From NCBI RefSeq assembly GCF_024666595.1, contig NZ_CP088296.1, forward strand, positions 2,470,501 to 2,534,500: a stretch of 64,000 nt of DNA, written 5' to 3'. This DNA is from Sphingomonas sp. J315 (GTDB lineage: Bacteria; Pseudomonadota; Alphaproteobacteria; Sphingomonadales; Sphingomonadaceae). The position numbers were made by a program, and so were the translations under genes. The notes under the pieces were generated by a model, which saw only the letters and a list, made by a program, of their open reading frames with translations, was not told where the DNA came from and ran no database searches. Each line of letters opens with the position of its first letter. The stretch's first letter is position 1. This document shows positions 1-9,532 of this stretch, one piece after another.

Positions 1-1107
1 ATCGAGGATCACGATATTGCCATAGCGGCGGAAGCGACCGGCATAGATCACGCGGCCGGCGGTCGGTGCGACCACTTGCGCGCCCGGCCATGTCGCCAGC
101 GTCAGCCCGCGCGCACGCACGCCGGTGTCGGACAGCTCGCCAAGGCCGGTGACGACCGTGCCCGCGACCGGCAGGCGATAGGGCGGCGGGCCGCTGCGCT
201 TTGGAGCGGCGGTGACCGCTGCTGTGGTGGCGTCGCCCGTGGCCGGGCGGGGCAGCGGGCCGGGCAGCGCCTCCAGTGCGGCGCGGGTCTCGGCGGCCTC
301 GCCCATCGTATCCATCAGGTCGACCAGGTCGCGGGCCTGTTCGCCCAGCGCCAGTGCGCGATCCGATTCGAACATCGCCTCGCGCCGGTAGCCGACCGAT
401 TTGAGGCGGTGCTCGGCCTCGGCCCCCACCAGCGCGAGCCGGTCGTTCTGGAGCCGCGCACGGCCATCGGCGAGGCTTTTGGCCGCGATCTGAGCGCCGT
501 CGCGCAATCGGCGGGTGCGGGCGATCTCGGCGCGGATATCGGCGGTGCGCGCACGCATCGCCGGGGTGACCGCGCCCAGCACAGCGCGGACATGCACGAT
601 ATCCTTGGTCGATCCGGGCTGAACCAGCCCGAGTATCGCGGGGCGGCGGGCGAGTGACTGAAGCGCCGCCATCAGCCGCGCGATCGGTCCCTGGCGCTCG
701 GCGAGCCTGGTACGCTGCGCCGCCAGCATCCGGTCGACGATCGCGATGCGTGCGCGGGCCGCGGCGATCTCCGCCTCCGCCGCCTGGATGCTGGCGGCGA
801 TCGCGGCTTCGCGGGTACGGGCGCGGCGGGCCTCGTCGCGCTCGGCGGCGGCGGCGCGCTGGAGCTGCTGTGCGCGTGCCTCGGCGTCCTTCGCCGCCTT
901 GTTCGCGGCGCTGAGCTGCGCACGCTGGTCGGTGATCGAAGGGGTCTGCGCACGCAGGGCAGCGGCCCCGGCGGTTGCCAGGAGCAGGACTGCTGCGACA
1001 AGATATGTGCTCCTGCGAAGGCAGGGGCCCAGGACCAGGAGCGATGCGCGTTCAACCCTGGGCTCCTGCCTTCGCGGGAGCACAAATGAAGGGGATGCGT
1101 CGCCCAT
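1..1107 (-). CDS. envC: EnvC-like murein hydrolase activator (M23/LytM family), 3' end outside window
   Basis: The reading frame is open from an ATG at 1107 to the window edge, so the C-terminus is missing. After an unusual leader comes a hydrophobic export segment (about residues 37-50) ending in ALRAQ. A long Ala/Arg/Glu-rich coiled-coil follows, then a proline linker and the start of a LytM fold (YRLPVAGTVVTG, then APTAGRVIYAGRF). EnvC-type proteins sit in the periplasm and activate amidases at the division septum; they usually lack the catalytic zinc ligands, and the region that would show this is cut off. The start lies 2 nt after the rlmH stop with GAGGGG ahead of it, suggesting an operon. 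Residues about 8-34 are encoded by a palindromic repeat, so the real start or leader could differ. Confidence 0.85.
   Translation of the reverse strand, partial: MGDASPSFVLPRRQEPRVERASLLVLGPCLRRSTYLVAAVLLLATAGAAALRAQTPSITDQRAQLSAANKAAKDAEARAQQLQRAAAAERDEARRARTREAAIAASIQAAEAEIAAARARIAIVDRMLAAQRTRLAERQGPIARLMAALQSLARRPAILGLVQPGSTKDIVHVRAVLGAVTPAMRARTADIRAEIARTRRLRDGAQIAAKSLADGRARLQNDRLALVGAEAEHRLKSVGYRREAMFESDRALALGEQARDLVDLMDTMGEAAETRAALEALPGPLPRPATGDATTAAVTAAPKRSGPPPYRLPVAGTVVTGLGELSDTGVRARGLTLATWPGAQVVAPTAGRVIYAGRFRRYGNIVILD
1006..1084. repeat. Paired inverted palindrome inside the envC-like signal region
   Basis: Two arms, TGTGCTCCTGCGAAGGCAGG at the left and its near-complement CCTGCCTTCGCGGGAGCACA at the right, flank a short spacer. 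Each arm is itself a small hairpin. The architecture (two inward-facing hairpin units) matches the REP-doublet class seen elsewhere in this window, although the core sequence differs. The whole element lies in the open frame of the envC-like gene. Confidence 0.8.
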
Positions 1108-1109
1108 CT

Positions 1110-1532
1110 CTACCCCTCGCGGTGATAGGGGTGGTTGGCGAGGATGCTGGTCGCGCGCCACAATTGTTCGGCCAGCATCGCGCGCGCCATCATGTGCGGC
1201 CAGGTCGCGCGGCCATAGGAGATCAGCAGGTCGGCCCCGGCACGCGCGTCATCGTCGAACCCGTCGGCGGCACCGATCAGAAACCGTGTCTCGCGCACCC
1301 CGTCCTCGCGCCATGCCTGAAGTCGCTCGGCAAAGACACGCGAGGGGATGTTTTCGCCCTTTTCATCGAGCATCACGATGCGCGTGCCGGGATCGACTGC
1401 CGGCATCTTGCCGCCGCTTTCCGGAAGTTCGGTCACGCGCGTGGGCAGGGTGACGCGCTTGAGATAGCGATCGACCAGTTCGGCCTCCGGGCTGCGACCG
1501 ATACGCCCGCGCGCGACGATGTGCAGGAGCAT
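1110..1532 (-). CDS. rlmH: 23S rRNA (pseudouridine-1915-N3)-methyltransferase RlmH
   Basis: A 140-residue protein, the normal size for RlmH. It begins MLLHIVARGRIG and carries the SPOUT-type C-terminal segment (FLIGAADGFDDDAR, then LISYGRATWPHMMARAML) that forms the SAM-binding knot and dimer interface. RlmH methylates pseudouridine 1915 in helix 69 of 23S rRNA on assembled ribosomes. It lies downstream of rsfS and upstream of the envC-like gene on the same strand. The rsfS-rlmH pairing is common in bacteria and supports the call. Confidence 0.95.
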   Translation of the reverse strand: MLLHIVARGRIGRSPEAELVDRYLKRVTLPTRVTELPESGGKMPAVDPGTRIVMLDEKGENIPSRVFAERLQAWREDGVRETRFLIGAADGFDDDARAGADLLISYGRATWPHMMARAMLAEQLWRATSILANHPYHREG

Positions 1533-1567
1533 CGGATCAGTCCAGAAGGCCGGTACCGCGGTTCAAT

Positions 1568-1990
1568 TCAGGCGTTGCCCGCGGGCGTGCTGTCGCCAAA
1601 CGCCCACATCCGCTCAAGATTGTAGAAGGTGCGGACTTCGGGACGGAACAGGTGGACGATCACGTCGCCCGCGTCGATCAGCACCCAGTCGGCGGTCGGC
1701 AGACCTTCGATCCGCGGGCTGTGGCCGCGTTCGGCCTTGATCTTCTCGGCCAGCTTCTGTGCCATCGATGCGACCTGGCGCGTCGATCGGCCGCTCGCCA
1801 CGACCATATAGTCGGCGATGCTGCTCTTGCCTGCGAGCGGGATCGAGACGGTTTCGACCGCCTGATCGTCGTCGAGCGAAGCGAGGACCAGTCGATGCAG
1901 CGCGTCGGCGTCCGGGGCGATGCCCTTGGCGGACGCGGGGGCATCGAGTTGAGGGGAAGCGGGCAAGGTGACTCCTGGGTTGATGTGCAT
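1568..1990 (-). CDS. rsfS: Ribosomal silencing factor RsfS
   Basis: RsfS binds uL14 on the large subunit and blocks subunit joining in slow growth. The conserved core is clear: ADYMVVASGRSTRQVASMAQ, then a GLPTADWVLIDAGDVIVHLF stretch and RTFYNLERMW. The frame is open further upstream, but I chose the ATG at 1990 because it follows the nadD stop by 4 nt and avoids a long overlap. The N-terminal 25 or so residues are a Pro/Ala-rich extension. The gene order nadD-rsfS-rlmH is a common bacterial arrangement. Confidence 0.93.
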   Translation of the reverse strand: MHINPGVTLPASPQLDAPASAKGIAPDADALHRLVLASLDDDQAVETVSIPLAGKSSIADYMVVASGRSTRQVASMAQKLAEKIKAERGHSPRIEGLPTADWVLIDAGDVIVHLFRPEVRTFYNLERMWAFGDSTPAGNA

Positions 1991-1994
1991 AGGA

Positions 1995-2615
1995 CTAAAT
2001 TTCAGTCGGATCGGGCGGCGTGCGGCCATGGGCATAGGTCCGATGCCAGCCGGGGTCGGCGGCGCGGAGGCGGGTCGCCGAAGTCGTGTCGGGGCGGAAG
2101 CGCAACAGCACCAGGGCCGGCAAACTCCACTTCGTCCAGTTCTTCGCCTGGCGTGCGGGCCGCACGAAACGCCGCAGCCAGCTCATTGCAGGGCTTGCAT
2201 GAGCGTCTCTGTCATAGCCCGGACGCGCGATCACCGCAATCGGAACCTGCCGCGCGATCCGCCGCCACCCGCGCCACTGGTCGAACTGTGCCAGATTGTC
2301 CGCGCCCATCAACCAGACGAACTGGTGACGGGGAAAGAGGCGAGGAAGTTTCGTGAGCGTATCGACGGTGTAGCGGGTCTTGAGCCGCTGTTCGACTGCG
2401 GTCGGCCGGATCGGCGCGTGGCGCGCCATCGCGCGCGCCGAGGCCGTCCGCGCGGCGAAGGGGGCCATGCCCTTCGCTTCCTTGAGCGGATTGCCGGGGG
2501 ACACCAGCCACCACACCTCGTCCAGTTCGAGCGCGCGCAAGGCGTGGAGCGAGATCGCGCGATGCCCGCGATGCGCCGGGTTGAACGACCCGCCGAGGAG
2601 GCCGACGCGTTTCAA
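1995..2615 (-). CDS. nadD: Nicotinate-nucleotide adenylyltransferase NadD
   Basis: This enzyme makes deamido-NAD from nicotinate mononucleotide and ATP. The nucleotidyltransferase signature [11 protein letters not shown] is at the N-terminus, and the C-terminal SATRLR corresponds to the ISSTxIR motif. I chose a TTG start at 2615 because it overlaps the proA stop as TTGA and gives the canonical start [13 protein letters not shown]. An ATG at 2648 would add 11 residues and overlap proA by 37 nt. Translational coupling to proA is likely. Confidence 0.92.
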   Translation of the reverse strand: MKRVGLLGGSFNPAHRGHRAISLHALRALELDEVWWLVSPGNPLKEAKGMAPFAARTASARAMARHAPIRPTAVEQRLKTRYTVDTLTKLPRLFPRHQFVWLMGADNLAQFDQWRGWRRIARQVPIAVIARPGYDRDAHASPAMSWLRRFVRPARQAKNWTKWSLPALVLLRFRPDTTSATRLRAADPGWHRTYAHGRTPPDPTEI

Positions 2616-3868
2616 GGACGTGCCTGACCCGTCCCGCGCACGACCCATTTATACGTCGTCAGCCCCTCAAGCGCGACCGGGCCGCGGGCGTGGAGGCGAC
2701 CGGTGGCGATGCCGATTTCGGCACCGAGTCCGAACTCGCCGCCGTCGGCGAACTGGGTCGAGGCGTTCCACATCACGATCGCGCTGTCGACGGCGTTGAG
2801 GAAGCGCTCGGCGGTGGCGTCGTCGTCGGTGACGATCGCGTCGGTGTGGCGGCTGGAGTGGCGCGCGACATGCGCCAGCGCGCCGTCGATCCCGTCGACC
2901 AAAGCGACCGAGAGGATCGAGTCGAGATATTCGGTGTCCCAGTCCTCGGCATTCGCGGCGACCGCGCGCGGCTCGATCATGCGGACATCGGCGTCGCCAC
3001 GCAGCTCGCATCCGGTGTCGGCCAGCGCGGACAGGACCGGTGCGGGATCGGCGAAGGCGCGGTCGATCAGCAACGTCTCGGTTGCGCCGCAAATGCCGGT
3101 GCGGCGCATCTTGGCGTTGACCGCGAGCGCCACCGCCATCGCGGGATCGGCGGCGCGGTCGATATATAGGTGGTTGATGCCGTCGAGATGGGCGAGCACC
3201 GGGACGCGCGCTTCAGCCTGCACCCGCGCGACCAGGCTCTTGCCGCCGCGCGGGACGATCAGGTCGATCAGGCCATCTGCCCTGAGCATCGCACCCACCG
3301 CCGCGCGATCGGTGGTCGGCACCAGTTGTGCGGCATCGGCAGGTAGGCCCGCTTCGACCAGGCCGCGCGCAAAGGCGGCGTGGATCGCGCGATTGCTGTG
3401 CGCCGCTTCGGATCCTCCGCGCAGGATCGCGGCATTGCCGCTCATCACGCACAATGCCGCCGCGTCGGCCGTGACGTTGGGGCGGCTTTCATAGATGATG
3501 CCGATCACCCCGATCGGCACGCGCACGCGGCTGAGCTGCAAGCCATTGGGGCGTTCGCTGGCGTCGATCACCGCACCGACCGGATCGGCCAGCGCTGCGA
3601 CCGCCTCGACCCCTGCCGCCGCGCCGTCGAGCCGCGCGGAATCGAGCCGCAGCCGGTCGAGCAGTGCGCCCGACAGGCCGTTTGCAGTCGCAGTTTCCAC
3701 ATCGCGCGCATTGGCTGCCAGAATTGCATCGGCATCCGTGCGGATCGCCGCGGCCGCCGCGCGCAGTCCTGCCGCCTTGGCCTCGGTCGGCAGTCCGGCC
3801 AGCAAGATTGCGGCGTTGCGGGCGCGGGCACCCATGTCGGCGATCAACGTCTGCGCATCCTGTTCCAT
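2612..3868 (-). CDS. proA: Gamma-glutamyl phosphate reductase (glutamate-5-semialdehyde dehydrogenase)
   Basis: A 418-residue protein, full length for ProA, which carries out the second step of proline synthesis: NADPH-dependent reduction of glutamyl-5-phosphate. The aldehyde-dehydrogenase-fold cofactor region ([14 protein letters not shown]) and the catalytic cysteine in [12 protein letters not shown] are present. No proB lies next to it. It heads a minus-strand run proA-nadD-rsfS-rlmH-envC with overlaps or gaps of a few bases at most junctions. Confidence 0.97.
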   Translation of the reverse strand: MEQDAQTLIADMGARARNAAILLAGLPTEAKAAGLRAAAAAIRTDADAILAANARDVETATANGLSGALLDRLRLDSARLDGAAAGVEAVAALADPVGAVIDASERPNGLQLSRVRVPIGVIGIIYESRPNVTADAAALCVMSGNAAILRGGSEAAHSNRAIHAAFARGLVEAGLPADAAQLVPTTDRAAVGAMLRADGLIDLIVPRGGKSLVARVQAEARVPVLAHLDGINHLYIDRAADPAMAVALAVNAKMRRTGICGATETLLIDRAFADPAPVLSALADTGCELRGDADVRMIEPRAVAANAEDWDTEYLDSILSVALVDGIDGALAHVARHSSRHTDAIVTDDDATAERFLNAVDSAIVMWNASTQFADGGEFGLGAEIGIATGRLHARGPVALEGLTTYKWVVRGTGQARP

Positions 3869-3931
3869 CGCACCGCGCTATCATGCTGCAGCTGCAAAGT
3901 CCCTATCGCGCGGGCTTTTCCAAGCTGATAG

Positions 3932-4996
3932 ATGAGCTTCATGGGGGAATTCGACGCAGCCGGGGATCTGGTCACGGGCACGCTGTTCGGCCGCGCGGTC
4001 GAGCGATCGCATGGCGAGGGCGGCGATCACGGCCCCGGAATCTGCCTGAATTGCGGGACGCAGCTGGTTGGGCCGCATTGCCATCGCTGCGGACAGGTCG
4101 GGCATGTCCACCGCACGATCGGGGCGATCTGGCACGAAATCCTGCACGGCGTCGTCCATTTCGAGGGCAAATTGTGGAACACGCTTCCCCTTCTCGCCTT
4201 TCGCCCGGGCGAGCTGACCCGCCGCTACATCTTCGGCGAGCGCGCGCATTTCGTGTCGCCGATGGCGATGTTCCTGTTTTCGGTCTTCACGATGTTCGCG
4301 GTGCTGCAGATCATGGGCGTGTCACCGCCAGCGGAGGTCGGCACCACCGCGCAGTTCGAGAGCGGCCTTCAGTTCGCGCGCAAGAATACCGAGGAATCGC
4401 TCAACGCTGCGCGCGCATCGCGGGCGAAGGCGGAAACCGGGAGTGAGCGTGCCAAGGCACTCGACAAGAAGATCGACAAATTGTCCACCGATCTTGAGGA
4501 GCTCAACCGCATACCGACGACCTTGAGCGGTCGCACCGGCCTGCCCTCCGGGCTCAAGACCGGCTGGCCGCGGCTCGACAAGGGGATCGAGAAGATGGAG
4601 CGGAACCCCGGTCTCGCGCTCTACAAGCTCCAGACGAACAGCTACAAATTCAGCTGGGCGCTGATTCCCCTGTCGATCCCGTTCGTATGGGCGCTGTTCC
4701 TGTGGCGACCGCGGTTCAAGGGATATGACCATGCGGTCTTTGTCACCTATTCGCTCGCGTTCATGTCGCTGCTGTTCATCGCGCTGATGATCGGGTCGGC
4801 CCTGGGTGTGCCGCGCGATGTGATCGCGTCGGTCGCGATGTTCGCGCCGCCGGTGCATATCTTCTTCCAGCTCAAGGGCGCCTATCGCCAGCCAGCGTGG
4901 AAGGCGCTGCTGCGTACCTTTGCGCTGCTGGTGTTCATCAGCATTATTGTGACCTTGTTCGCCCTGCTGCTGCTGGGCCTGGGGTTGCTGGGCTGA
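3932..4996 (+). CDS. DUF3667 zinc-ribbon membrane protein
   Basis: The 354-residue protein starts with a zinc-ribbon (C38-L-N-C41 and C50-H-R-C53) followed by the DUF3667 signature (FRPGELTRRYIFGERAHFVSP). Next come a transmembrane segment at about residues 110-130, a charged roughly 130-residue loop with a coiled-coil-like Lys/Glu segment, and three hydrophobic segments at the C-terminus. Function of the family is unknown. The gene is flanked by an oppositely oriented small gene, so it is probably monocistronic. An in-frame ATG three codons later is an alternative start. Confidence 0.85.
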   Translation: MSFMGEFDAAGDLVTGTLFGRAVERSHGEGGDHGPGICLNCGTQLVGPHCHRCGQVGHVHRTIGAIWHEILHGVVHFEGKLWNTLPLLAFRPGELTRRYIFGERAHFVSPMAMFLFSVFTMFAVLQIMGVSPPAEVGTTAQFESGLQFARKNTEESLNAARASRAKAETGSERAKALDKKIDKLSTDLEELNRIPTTLSGRTGLPSGLKTGWPRLDKGIEKMERNPGLALYKLQTNSYKFSWALIPLSIPFVWALFLWRPRFKGYDHAVFVTYSLAFMSLLFIALMIGSALGVPRDVIASVAMFAPPVHIFFQLKGAYRQPAWKALLRTFALLVFISIIVTLFALLLLGLGLLG

Positions 4997-4999
4997 ACC

Positions 5000-5375
5000 T
5001 CAGCCTCGACAGGGATAGCGCTTCTTCATCATGGCGTAGAAGGCGGATTTGACGCTCATGCCGCGTTGGGCGGCGGGAATCGATTCTGAACTCGGCGAGC
5101 AGTTCCTTGCTGCCGATATTGGCCTTGCCCTTGGGCGGGGGGCAGCTGTGCGGCGTGCGCCCTGCTTGACGCGCGGCGACGATGTCGGCGCGATAGGCGG
5201 TGGCGACACCCTCCATCTCGCCCTTCAGCAGCTTGATGTCAGGGGAGCCGAGCGCGAGAAACCCCTTGGCCTTGAGCGCATTCGCCCTGGCCAGGAACTC
5301 GGCGACACTCATCGCCTGCGCACTTACCGGAAGGAGCAGCGCCGCCCCCGCCAATACCGCCACCATCGCCCGCAT
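5000..5375 (-). pseudogene. Small exported protein of unknown function, interrupted by a +1 frameshift
   Basis: A signal peptide (MVAVLAGAALLLPVSAQA) precedes a short helical domain that begins SVAEFLARANALKAKG. The frame breaks near 5083-5088, after KELLAEF. One extra A (AGAATCG instead of AGATCG, or similar) moves the ending IPAAQRGMSVKSAFYAMM and its stop at 5000 into another frame. Removing one base restores a protein of about 124 residues. The ATG at 5375 has GGGAGG six bases upstream; an ATG at 5381 is too close to it. I do not recognise a function. Unlike the other frameshifts here, this one is not in a clear homopolymer. Confidence 0.65.
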
Positions 5376-5499
5376 CCGCATCCTCCCTCGATCCGGCGAA
5401 GAAACACGACAAGCGGCTTGAACGCCATATGAATTCGTCAGCTTCACAGCGGCGCTCTGCCCGTTAGAGTTCCACCGATTCGACGGGGGATTGTGTAAC

Positions 5500-7201
5500 A
5501 TGATTATCGGTATCGACCTCGGCACCACGAACAGTGCCGCGGCGGTCTTTCGTGATGGAGCGGCGGAGCTGATCCCCAACCGGCTCGGTCATATGTTGAC
5601 CCCGTCGGCGGTCAGCATCGACGCCAATGGCGACGTCATTACCGGGCTTGCGGCGCGCGAGCGGATGGCGAGCCATCCTGACGTCACGGCCACCGCATTC
5701 AAACGCTATATGGGTACCCAGCGCACGACGAAGCTGGGCAAGCGCAGCTTCGCGCCCGAGGAATTGTCGGCGCTGATCCTGCGCAGCCTCAAGGCCGATG
5801 CCGAGGAGTTCCTCAAGCAGGAAGTGACCGAGGCGGTGATCACCGTCCCCGCCTATTTCAACGACAAGCAGCGCAAGGCGACGCACCGCGCGGGCGAACT
5901 GGCGGGGCTGAAGGTCGAGCGGCTGGTCAACGAACCGACCGCCGCCGCGCTCGCATACGGCATCCATCAGCTCGCCGATGAATCGCGCTTCCTGGTCTTC
6001 GACCTGGGCGGCGGCACGTTCGACGTGTCGATCGTCGAGATTTTCGAAGGCATTATCGAGGTGCGCGCCTCGACCGGCGACAATCATCTGGGCGGCGAGG
6101 ATTTCAACGAGCTGCTGGTGAGCCTGATGCGCGACGCGCATGCCGGCGAATTCGGCGATGCCGGGCGCGGCGACGATGCGCTGCACCAGAAACTGCGCGA
6201 AGCCGCCGAACGCGCACGCCGCACGCTGAGCAGTACGGGTGAGGCGGAGATGCGGATCGTGTGGAACGATGCCGAATATCGCCACACCGTCACCACCGCG
6301 ATGTTCGAGGTAGCGGCCAAGCCGCTGATCGACCGGCTGCGCGAACCCGTGCTGCGGTCGATGCGCGATTCTGGGGATCAAGAGCGCGGAGCTGTCCGAA
6401 ATCATCCTGATCGGCGGCGCGACGCGGATGCCGGTGGTGCGCAGCGCGGTAACGCGGATGTTCGGTCGCTTTCCCAATGCGACGGTGAACCCGGACGAGG
6501 CGGTGGCGCTGGGCGCGGCGGTGCAGGCGGGGCTGAAGTCGCGGGACTCGGCGCTCAACGAGGTGGTCGTCACCGATGTCTGCCCTTATTCGCTTGGGGT
6601 GGAGGTCGCCCGGCGCTTGCCAGGCGGCGGGATCGAGGACGGGTTGTTCGCGCCGATCATCGAACGCGGCACGGTCATCCCGGCAAGCCGGATGCACACA
6701 TTCAGCACGATGCACGACAACCAGACCAAGGTGGAATTCGGCATCTTCCAGGGCGAGGCACGGCTGGTCCGCGACAATGTCGAGATCGGGCGAACGACGG
6801 TACAGGTACCGCGCGCGGCAGCGGGGCAGGCGGTCGATGTGCGCTTTTCATACGACATCTCCGGCCTGCTGGAGGTCGATATCGTCGTGCCGCAGACCGG
6901 GGAGACGGTCAGCCTGACGATCAACGACGGCAATGTCGCGGACCCGGCCGCCCTGGAAAAGGCGCGGGCGGCACTGGCGGGGCTCAAGGTACATCCGCGC
7001 GACGAGGCGGAGAACAAGGCGGCGATCGCGCGCGGCGAAAAATGCTACGAGAATTTCCTGGGCGAGCAGCGTTACTGGGTGGGGGAGGCGATGTCGCGCT
7101 TTGCCGCCGCGCTGGAGACACAGGATCCGCGCACGATCGAGACCGCGCGCAAGGAACTCCACGCCGCGCTCGACCAGCTTGAGGGCGAGACCTTTCTGTG
7201 A
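5500..7201 (+). CDS. Hsp70-family chaperone (HscC-like), interrupted by a frameshift
   Basis: An Hsp70 ATPase is plain: GIDLGTTNS at residues 4-12, VPAYFNDKQRKAT, NEPTAAALAYG and FDLGGGTFDVS. A substrate-binding region and a short C-terminal helical part follow, for about 566 residues, shorter than DnaK (about 640) and close to HscC. The frame shifts at the GGGG run 6373-6376; with one G removed the product continues IILIGGATRMPVVR and ends at 7201. GGGGGA lies 9 nt before the ATG at 5500. The stop overlaps the GTG of the next gene (GTGA). Linkage to a membrane J-like gene parallels E. coli hscC with djlB/djlC. Specific client unknown. Confidence 0.88.
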
Positions 7202-9489
7202 AGCAATGGTGGCAGGTGCTCGGCGTGCCGCGCGGGAGCGACCGCGCGACCATCCGCCGCGCCTATGCCGCCAAGCTCAAGACCACCAATCCCGAGGACG
7301 ACGCCAAGGGATTCATGGCGCTGCGCGAAGCCTATGAACAGGCGCTGCGCTGGGTTGAATATCAGTATTTCGACGATTGGGATGACGCGGAGGAAGAGGC
7401 GGAGGTCGAGCCGTCCGCTGACGATCCGGTTCCTGTCCTTGTCGCCGTCGACGAACCCGAGGCATTCGAACCTGCGCTGCCGCTACCGCCCGATGCGCCA
7501 CCGGCATCTTCGGTTCCGCCCGACCCGTTCGAAGCGACACGCGCGGCTGAAGCCGCCGAACTTGAACGGCTGCTCGGCGAACTTGATGCCGGGCTGCGCG
7601 GGCCGTGGTTCAAGGATCGCGAGGCACTGCGCGCCACGTTCGACGCAGTGATGGGCACCCCCGCGCTGATGGAGATCGATCGGCGCGCGCGCACCGAATA
7701 CCGCCTCGCCGCGCTGATCGCCGACACCATCCCGCGCAGCGACGCGATCCTGCAACCAGCGATGGCGGCATTCGGCTGGGAAGCGGAGGGCAACCACCCG
7801 CCCGCCGTGTGGTCGCTGCGGGCACGGCTGGACGAATGGCGGCTGATCGCGTCGTTCGGACGTGGCGATCACGGGCTGGGCGCGGGCTGGCGCGCGCTGA
7901 TCGACGGCAAGGCACCCGGCTGGCGCAGGCGGATTGTGGCGCTGCGTCCCGGTATCGCCGGGCAAATTCGCCAGCTCTTCGACCTTGCCGATTATGAGGT
8001 GCCGGGGATCGCGCACAGCTTCCACCCCAAGGCGGCGGACTGGTGGCGCGCGCATCTCGACGCGCCGCGCTTTGGGTTTGCCGAGCTTTCGCTGCTGCTG
8101 ATCGGCACGCTGGCGGCGGGGCTGTTCGCGCTGGTCGGCGCGACCCCGGCGCTGCGTCTGTGGGGCGCGGCGGCGGCGGGATCTGTGGGGGTCGTGCTTG
8201 CGATCCTCCATTGGCGCTTCGTCACCCCGCTGCGCTGGCGGCGCGGGCAGGGGCTGGCGGCGACGCCCGCGGGTTTTGGCTGGCGGTTCGGGCTGTGGCT
8301 TGTGGTTACGCTGACGGCGATCGGCCTGCCGCTGAGCCCATGGGTCGCGGCAGGAATCGCCGCATCGGCCTTTACCCTGGCGCTGACCATCTTCGTGCTC
8401 GACGGGAGCGAAGGCGGTGGCGGCGTGCCGTGGCGGCGGGTGATCATGCTCGGGGTCGTCGGCGCGTTCGTCGGCCCGGCCTTTGCCGCTATGCGGGTCG
8501 AGGAACAGGCGCTGGTGCTGGTGTTTGCGGCATCGAGCGGGCTGGTCGGCCTGTCGGCGCGCACGGCGATCGCGCAGCTGATCGCGCCACGCCCGATCCT
8601 GATCGCGCTGGGACTGTTGCTTGCGCTGATCGTCGCGGCGGTCATGCGAAGTGACTGGATGCCGGGGACGCCGCTGATCCCATGGGGCGCGGCGGCGTGT
8701 ACGGGCCTCGTGCTGATGAGCGGGCTGCGTGCCGGCGACCCCAATGGGCGCGGCGACGGGGTCGCGTCGCTAGCCAACATGCTGCTCTGGGCGATGCTGG
8801 TGGTCGCCGCCATATTGTCGGTTCCGGACAAGCCGGGCGGCAACGGTCTGCCCCCGCCGATTTCGGTGGTTCCCGCCGATCCGATGATGGCGCTGGAGGC
8901 GGCCGAGCCGGGCTTTCGCGCGGTGAAGACCGGCAATCCCGAACTCTACGCGGCGGTCGCAGCTGTCCGGAAGGGGATGGCGGACGGGTCGCGTGATTTT
9001 TACAAGGGGTCGCAGGAGATCGACCGGCTGGTCAACGCCGCCTATCGGAAACGGCTCGCGCTCGCGCCGGCGTCATTGATCGCGGCTGAGATGGATATCC
9101 GCCTCGCCCGGCTGCGCGAAGATCGCAGCGCTAGTCCGCGTGCCTGTGCGGGCGAACCGGGTGTCGCCGAGCCCGTGCTGAGCAAGCCGCTGCGCGAGCG
9201 GCATTATGCGCATGCGCTGCGGGTGGCCGCGAGCAAGCCGGCTGATATTCGCGGCTTGACCACGGGTCGGGAGATCAAGGCAATCGAGCTGCTGCGCATC
9301 GCCGCCAATGGCGATGCGGCGGCGGCGGATCGCTTCGCCAGGGCGCTCGATGGCAGCGATCCGGTGGCGAAATGCGAAGCACGGATCGCGATGATGGAGG
9401 CGCTGGTCGCGCAGGACGATGCCGACATCGCCAAGACAATGCGGCCCACGCTGATCGCGCGGGCCGCTCCGAAGTCAGAGAAGAAATAG
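7198..9489 (+). CDS. Multi-pass membrane protein with divergent N-terminal J domain
   Basis: A 763-residue protein. Residues 1-50 resemble a J domain (WWQVLGVPRGSDRATIRRAY, later FMALREAYEQAL), but the HPD tripeptide that stimulates Hsp70 ATPase is replaced in TTNPEDD. An acidic and Pro/Ala-rich linker follows, then a soluble helical region to about residue 290. About ten hydrophobic segments lie between residues 295 and 560, and a C-terminal soluble domain completes the protein. Start is GTG at 7198, overlapping the Hsp70 stop. The coupling implies these two proteins work together, perhaps as a membrane-tethered Hsp70 system; that is inference. E. coli DjlB/DjlC are the nearest known analogues. 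Confidence 0.8.
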   Translation: MKQWWQVLGVPRGSDRATIRRAYAAKLKTTNPEDDAKGFMALREAYEQALRWVEYQYFDDWDDAEEEAEVEPSADDPVPVLVAVDEPEAFEPALPLPPDAPPASSVPPDPFEATRAAEAAELERLLGELDAGLRGPWFKDREALRATFDAVMGTPALMEIDRRARTEYRLAALIADTIPRSDAILQPAMAAFGWEAEGNHPPAVWSLRARLDEWRLIASFGRGDHGLGAGWRALIDGKAPGWRRRIVALRPGIAGQIRQLFDLADYEVPGIAHSFHPKAADWWRAHLDAPRFGFAELSLLLIGTLAAGLFALVGATPALRLWGAAAAGSVGVVLAILHWRFVTPLRWRRGQGLAATPAGFGWRFGLWLVVTLTAIGLPLSPWVAAGIAASAFTLALTIFVLDGSEGGGGVPWRRVIMLGVVGAFVGPAFAAMRVEEQALVLVFAASSGLVGLSARTAIAQLIAPRPILIALGLLLALIVAAVMRSDWMPGTPLIPWGAAACTGLVLMSGLRAGDPNGRGDGVASLANMLLWAMLVVAAILSVPDKPGGNGLPPPISVVPADPMMALEAAEPGFRAVKTGNPELYAAVAAVRKGMADGSRDFYKGSQEIDRLVNAAYRKRLALAPASLIAAEMDIRLARLREDRSASPRACAGEPGVAEPVLSKPLRERHYAHALRVAASKPADIRGLTTGREIKAIELLRIAANGDAAAADRFARALDGSDPVAKCEARIAMMEALVAQDDADIAKTMRPTLIARAAPKSEKK

Positions 9490-9497
9490 GGAGTCGC

Positions 9498-9523
9498 CAT
9501 CCTCCCCCTGACGGGGGAGGATG
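9498..9523. terminator. Bidirectional hairpin between convergent genes
   Basis: CATCCTCCCC and GGGGAGGATG form a stem with a short loop between the end of the J-like gene and the end of ftsH, which converge here. There is no T-run, so it may be a terminator or simply a short palindromic repeat; similar CCTCCCC arms recur near 42.3 and 58.2 kb. Confidence 0.5.
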
Positions 9524-9532
9524 GGCGAACCG

